Positions 30,672-34,237 of a stretch of DNA of 34,237 nt are shown piece after piece. The stretch is taken from positions 1 to 34,237 of the forward strand of contig DASRUE010000019.1 of assembly GCA_035687895.1 (NCBI GenBank), written 5' to 3'. The stretch comes from JAERML01 sp035687895. GTDB lineage: Bacteria; Bacteroidota; Ignavibacteria; UBA10030; UBA6906. The notes beneath the pieces are model-generated. The model ran no database searches. It saw only the letters and a list, made by a program, of their open reading frames with translations, and was not told the DNA's origin. Both the position numbers and the translations under genes were made by a program. Each line of letters begins with the position of its first letter. Positions within the stretch are counted from its first letter, which is position 1.

Positions 30672-31612
30672 ACGTTCTCCTTCCGTCGCGCAACGGCCAG
30701 CACTTCATCACCAAGTCCCTTCCTATAAAGAATGATGAGCACCGGATAGAGCGCATAGGAAAGTACGTCGGTTACCTTCTCGGTAACATAGAAGAAATTC
30801 AGTTTGCTTGTCAGGGAATCTGTCGTGTGAACTTGTTCAGCCGCCCTTTGTACCGACCGCTTCATCCGGCTGAACAGCCCCAGCCGGTAGGCGAGGGCTT
30901 GCAGCATTAGAATCAGGAAGTTCCGGCTCTCACCCTGGCGGGTTTCCACATGTAACACGTCGAACCCTGCCTGTTCAAGGAGACGTGGGAGCGTCTTGGG
31001 AGAGTAAAGGTAAACGTGGTCCGGCGGTGAGAGCCAGCCCCAGCTTTCGCCAGTTGCCCGGGCAACGAGGCTGTCAACATTCGGCGTGGCGAGCGCCAGG
31101 GCGCCCCCCACTTTGAGTTTTGAACGGGCATTCCTCAGGAAATCCAATGGTGACGCGATGTGTTCAATCACATGCCACATTGTTACCGCATCAGCATCGT
31201 GGTCCCTCGTCTCTGACAGCGACTCAAAGATGGCCAGATGAAAACGTGATTGCGCATCAGTCCGTGCCTCGTCCTGCGGCTCTACACCGGTGACCTTCCA
31301 GCCGTGGCGCTGCGCATTGACCATGAAATGACCATGGGCGGCACCCACATCCAGCAGCGTTCCGGTTTGGCAATACTTCTCCAGAACCTTCAGTTCCGGC
31401 GACTTTCTCAAAGGCGGATCTGAACTGGGGGTAGCAAAGGAATAGACGAACTGGTTGTACCCTGCTTTATAATAAGCAGAAAGCGTTTCAGATGAAGGGA
31501 GTGGGTGCACGCGGACCAATCCGCATTCAATGCATCGCACAATGTCGAATCCATTTTTCGCGCACATGAAGGCAGCCGCCGTTTCGTCGCATAGAGGGCA
31601 TGCATCACTCAT
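30668..31612 (-). CDS. Zinc-ribbon class I SAM-dependent methyltransferase
   Basis: The protein has 314 residues. An N-terminal zinc ribbon (Cys5, Cys8, Cys27, Cys30; CPLCD and RCIECG) and YYKAGYN lead into the SAM domain TLLDVGAAHGHFMVNAQRHG, VTGVEPQDEARTDA, VTMWHVIEHIASP and FLRNARSKLKVGG. The last 60 residues contain a hydrophobic stretch (YALYPVLIILYR), possibly a membrane-associated helix. This is the common ribbon-methyltransferase of surface-glycan clusters. It overlaps both neighbours by 4 nt. Substrate unknown. Confidence 0.86.
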   Translation of the reverse strand: MSDACPLCDETAAAFMCAKNGFDIVRCIECGLVRVHPLPSSETLSAYYKAGYNQFVYSFATPSSDPPLRKSPELKVLEKYCQTGTLLDVGAAHGHFMVNAQRHGWKVTGVEPQDEARTDAQSRFHLAIFESLSETRDHDADAVTMWHVIEHIASPLDFLRNARSKLKVGGALALATPNVDSLVARATGESWGWLSPPDHVYLYSPKTLPRLLEQAGFDVLHVETRQGESRNFLILMLQALAYRLGLFSRMKRSVQRAAEQVHTTDSLTSKLNFFYVTEKVTDVLSYALYPVLIILYRKGLGDEVLAVARRKENV

Positions 31613-32727
31613 GCAGTGGCCAGCTCCTCCAGCGCACTCACCAGTGCCGACCAGGTATACTTCTTTTTCTCTTCGCGGACATTGGCAGCAAACACGTTTT
31701 CCTTCCCTTCAATGAAGAACCGGGAGATTGCCCGAGCCAGAGCTTGTGGTTCCTCGGGGGGAACAAGAAAGCCGGTGACATTGTCAACCACAACTTCCGC
31801 AAGTCCCCCCACGGCTGTGGCAATGACCGGCCTGTCGAAGTTGTATGCAATCTGAGCAATACCGCTTTGCGTTGCCGAGATGTACGGTAACACCACAACA
31901 TCAGCGGCGGAAAAATACCCGCCGACACTTTCATTGGACACATATTCGGACCGGATAGTCACCCGATCGGTGATCCCGAGGGCCGCAATCTGTTCTTGGT
32001 ACTTCTCCTTGTCGTCATAAAACTCACCCACAACGAGGAGATGGATGCTCAGCGAGGGATCAAGCGCAGCCATTGCATCCAGCAGGACATGCAGACCCTT
32101 ATACCTCCGTATGTAGCCAAAGAAGAGAATGATCCGCGGTGCGGTGATCCCGAGGGCTGCACGCGCGGCGACTTTTTCCTTCAACGCTCCGAAGATGTTA
32201 TAAACCGGGTGAGGCACGTTCCTGAATTTTGCCTTTGGCCAGAATCTCAGCAGATCCCGCTGCACCGTTTCCGACTGAGCAATGAAGCCGTCTACAGGGC
32301 CAAACGCATACCGTGTGAATGCAGCGTCCCCGGGCCGATGTTCATGAGGGATCACGTTATCGCAAATGAACAACACCTTCGTAGTGTCACGCTTTGCTAC
32401 TCGCGCAATCGTACCGAAACACGGTCCGAAGAAAGGGAGCCAGTATTTGAAGATCAACACGTCGGGCCTGCGTCCCCGAATGGTGCGGCCAACTGCAACC
32501 CAGTTCAGAGGATTAATGGAGTCCATCAGTGGCTCACTCGGGACCCTGAGCATTTCGCCTTCGGTTTCTACTTGGGTTGTGCCCGGGAAAAGAAACGCAG
32601 GATACTGGCGCTTGAAGGTGATGATCTGAACGTCATGCTTCGTCCGGAGTTCCTGATACAGCAGCGCGTTGTAATGCGCAATGCCGCCACGGAGTGGGTA
32701 GGCAGTTCCGACGATGATTACCCTCAT
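31609..32727 (-). CDS. GT4-family glycosyltransferase
   Basis: The 372-residue GT-B enzyme has the N-terminal acceptor motif VGTAYPLRGGIAHYNALLY. The donor-site half has IILFFGYIRRYKGLHVLLDA, LLVVGEFYDDK, ADVVVLPYISATQSGIAQIA, RPVIATAVGGLAEVV and TGFLVPPEE. The E-x7-E first glutamate position appears replaced by a Gln/Ser stretch (SATQSGIAQIAYNFDRP), the pattern of the sub-branch with ATQSG. It starts at an ATG overlapping the previous stop by 4 nt and shares a 4-nt overlap with the next gene. Sugar unknown. Confidence 0.88.
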   Translation of the reverse strand: MRVIIVGTAYPLRGGIAHYNALLYQELRTKHDVQIITFKRQYPAFLFPGTTQVETEGEMLRVPSEPLMDSINPLNWVAVGRTIRGRRPDVLIFKYWLPFFGPCFGTIARVAKRDTTKVLFICDNVIPHEHRPGDAAFTRYAFGPVDGFIAQSETVQRDLLRFWPKAKFRNVPHPVYNIFGALKEKVAARAALGITAPRIILFFGYIRRYKGLHVLLDAMAALDPSLSIHLLVVGEFYDDKEKYQEQIAALGITDRVTIRSEYVSNESVGGYFSAADVVVLPYISATQSGIAQIAYNFDRPVIATAVGGLAEVVVDNVTGFLVPPEEPQALARAISRFFIEGKENVFAANVREEKKKYTWSALVSALEELATA

Positions 32728-33671
32728 CGGTGTGTCTTCTCCGGCGATTCAAAGCCGACCGCATCGCCAATAAGATAGAGCGGCCGTTGTTTCACCTCAT
32801 CATAGATCCTCCCCACGTACTCGCCGATGATGCCGAGCGTCATGAGGATGAGCCCGCCAAGAAACGTAATCGAGACAATCGTGGACGTCCACCCAAGAAT
32901 AGCCTTGTCGGTGAAGAGTTTTTCGTAGACGACGTATAGTCCTCCTGCGAAAGACATAATTGCCGACGTGAAACCAATATAGACCGCAACACGCAACGGT
33001 GCATTCGAGAAGGAGAGAATACCATCGAGTGCGAGCTGGACAAGGCGCCGGAATGACATGCGCGGCTTGCCCGCAAATCGTGCACCGCGATCATACTCCA
33101 GGCCAATCTGCCGGTATCCTACCCACGCACGCAACCCACTGATGTATCGATGTCGTTCGGGCATTGTCCGCATCGCATGGACCACCTCCCGGTCGAGCAA
33201 CGAGAAATTACCAGCATCAAGAGGGATTTGGATCGTCGACATGGCATTCAGAATGCGATAGAACGAGGTGAATGCAAAACGTTTGACCGGATTCTCCCGA
33301 CGGCTCTTCTTGATCGTGTAGACGACCTGGTACCCCTCTTTCCAGCGTGCGACCATAGCCGGCAACAGCTCTGGCGGATCCTGAAGATCGCCGTCCATGA
33401 GAATCACTGCATCTCCTTGCGCCCGCTCCAGCCCTGCGGAGATAGCAACTTGATGACCAAAGTTGCGGGAAAGACGGAGTGCTTTGAATCGAGCATCCTC
33501 GCGGTGAAACTCCTTCATCAGCGCGAATGACCGGTCCTTGCTCCCATCATCGACGAAGATAACTTCGCACTGCTGGTCAAGCGACCCGGCGACCTGATCC
33601 AGACGATGGCGCAACTCGGGAAGAGTTTGCTCTTCATTATAGATCGGTACAATGATGGAGTACATTGCCAT
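32724..33671 (-). CDS. GT2 polyprenyl-phosphate glycosyltransferase (DPM1/GtrB/ArnC-like)
   Basis: The protein has 315 residues from the ATG at 33671 (TGACATGG junction with the YfhO stop). Another in-frame ATG is 6 nt on, and the longer frame (from 33701) overlaps YfhO. The catalytic domain has YSIIVPIYNEEQTLPELRHR, EVIFVDDGSKDRS, LSRNFGHQVAISAGL and the DxD-type VILMDGDLQDPPELLPAM. Two C-terminal membrane helices (about 240-295) end with GRIYDEVKQRPLYLIG. Such enzymes load a sugar from a nucleotide onto polyprenyl phosphate for use by GT-C proteins on the outer face. The adjacent YfhO protein is a natural acceptor-side partner, which is inference from position. Confidence 0.92.
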   Translation of the reverse strand: MAMYSIIVPIYNEEQTLPELRHRLDQVAGSLDQQCEVIFVDDGSKDRSFALMKEFHREDARFKALRLSRNFGHQVAISAGLERAQGDAVILMDGDLQDPPELLPAMVARWKEGYQVVYTIKKSRRENPVKRFAFTSFYRILNAMSTIQIPLDAGNFSLLDREVVHAMRTMPERHRYISGLRAWVGYRQIGLEYDRGARFAGKPRMSFRRLVQLALDGILSFSNAPLRVAVYIGFTSAIMSFAGGLYVVYEKLFTDKAILGWTSTIVSITFLGGLILMTLGIIGEYVGRIYDEVKQRPLYLIGDAVGFESPEKTHR

Positions 33672-33672
33672 G

Positions 33673-34237
33673 TCACGTTGTGGAGGATGACTGTGTGGCA
33701 CGCGATCTCCAGGAGCGAAGCACCGGCACGATAATCCCGGTGCCGCAAATAAGAAGTGAGGCGAGCGTCACCATGCTTCCATACCGATATGATGGGGGAT
33801 CAAAGCGGAATTCCACTACATGACCACCCGGCCTCACCACAATGCTGCGAAGATTGTAATCGGTTCGGAGTATCTCTGTCTCTGCATTGTCAACGTATGC
33901 TCGCCAACCTGGATAGAAGATCTCACTGAGAACCAGAATGCCGGTATGGCTTGTTTCCACGTCAAGGGTGATGGTATTGTTCTCATACCTGCTAATGTGT
34001 GCCTTCCAACGGGGAGTGGTGTCAGGAGCGACAATGGGCATTGCCGGATTCTTCTCAATCACTGCCATCGTCCGGTGAGTGAAATCCGGACTCTTTAGAT
34101 ATGCAAGCAACTCCTCTTCGTTGTCGGCAACATGGATCGAGTAGAGGAAAAATGCTCGCGGAAGATAGGTTGGATGGGGAGCGAGCGAGAGACTCCCTGA
34201 TTGCGTGTCGGCGACGGTCCGGTACTTGACGTTCAGA
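33673..34237 (-). CDS. YfhO-family membrane protein, C-terminal part (cut by window end)
   Basis: The frame is open to the window edge on the minus strand, so only the last 187 residues are seen. They match the C-terminal part of the YfhO protein at 13810-16326 in order. LNVKYRTV corresponds to LNVRYIYG, PTYLPRAFFLYSIHVADNEEEL to the PRAFFVKG segment, IFYPGWRAYVDNAETEI to YYPAGWKATIDGTE, and VEFRFDPPSYRYG to VFTFDPPMYATG. The last membrane helix is LLICGTGIIVPVL. It is therefore a paralogue. It is separated by one base from the downstream DPM1-like gene, so the two should be coupled. Confidence 0.85.
   Translation of the reverse strand, partial: LNVKYRTVADTQSGSLSLAPHPTYLPRAFFLYSIHVADNEEELLAYLKSPDFTHRTMAVIEKNPAMPIVAPDTTPRWKAHISRYENNTITLDVETSHTGILVLSEIFYPGWRAYVDNAETEILRTDYNLRSIVVRPGGHVVEFRFDPPSYRYGSMVTLASLLICGTGIIVPVLRSWRSRATQSSSTT

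Noticed and set aside
31996..32778. 260-codon open frame on the plus strand
   Set aside because: Antisense to the GT4 gene and running into the DPM1-like gene. No motif, and no ribosome binding site I could trust.
1..34237. CRISPR arrays, tRNA or rRNA genes, transposases, phage genes
   Set aside because: I looked for regular short repeats, cloverleaf-like segments with CCA-type ends, and transposase or integrase motifs in the protein translations and found none. A tRNA or repeat-finder run would be decisive.

Overview
The window looks like a chromosomal segment of a Gram-negative bacterium of the Bacteroidota/Ignavibacteriota (FCB) lineage. The evidence is two secreted proteins ending in the type IX (Por) sorting domain with the NYPNPFNP signature, a DUF2851 gene, a class 2 PyrF, a toast-rack envelope protein, and mixed Shine-Dalgarno use. 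Spot counts suggest GC in the low 50s percent. I saw no tRNA, rRNA, CRISPR array, transposase or phage gene, and no gene-free stretch longer than about 200 bases.

Left part (1-11000), mostly plus strand. It opens with the 3' end of a CHAT-fold gene whose catalytic His and Cys both look replaced. An ECF sigma factor and a secreted toast-rack protein follow on the minus strand, divergent from a PD40 beta-propeller lipoprotein that precedes pyrF and DUF2851. Next come a T9SS-secreted Fn3/carboxypeptidase-regulatory-repeat protein with its own promoter and terminator, and an etfB-etfA-bifunctional nuclease operon closed by a strong hairpin.

Middle (11000-13820), minus strand. Two adjacent bacterial microcompartment (BMC-H) shell genes have a near-consensus promoter and a downstream terminator, followed by ybbR-like and pdxJ. 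The second shell protein carries a proline-rich linker and a C-terminal helical domain resembling Rho_N/SAP nucleic-acid-binding domains. No encapsulated enzyme or pentameric vertex protein is in the window, so this is a satellite shell locus. It is the most unusual item here.

Right part (13810-34237), minus strand. This is a surface-glycan locus of about 20 kb: six glycosyltransferases, GDP-mannose 4,6-dehydratase, four SAM methyltransferases, an FkbM-like protein, a Wzx-type flippase and a small helical protein of unknown function. It is bounded in this window by two YfhO-type membrane proteins, the right one truncated by the edge. Many genes overlap by 4 nt or lie within a few bases, so translational coupling is likely. 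A 1088-residue T9SS protein with three LamG repeats sits inside the locus behind its own promoter. It may be a surface protein displayed or modified together with the glycan.
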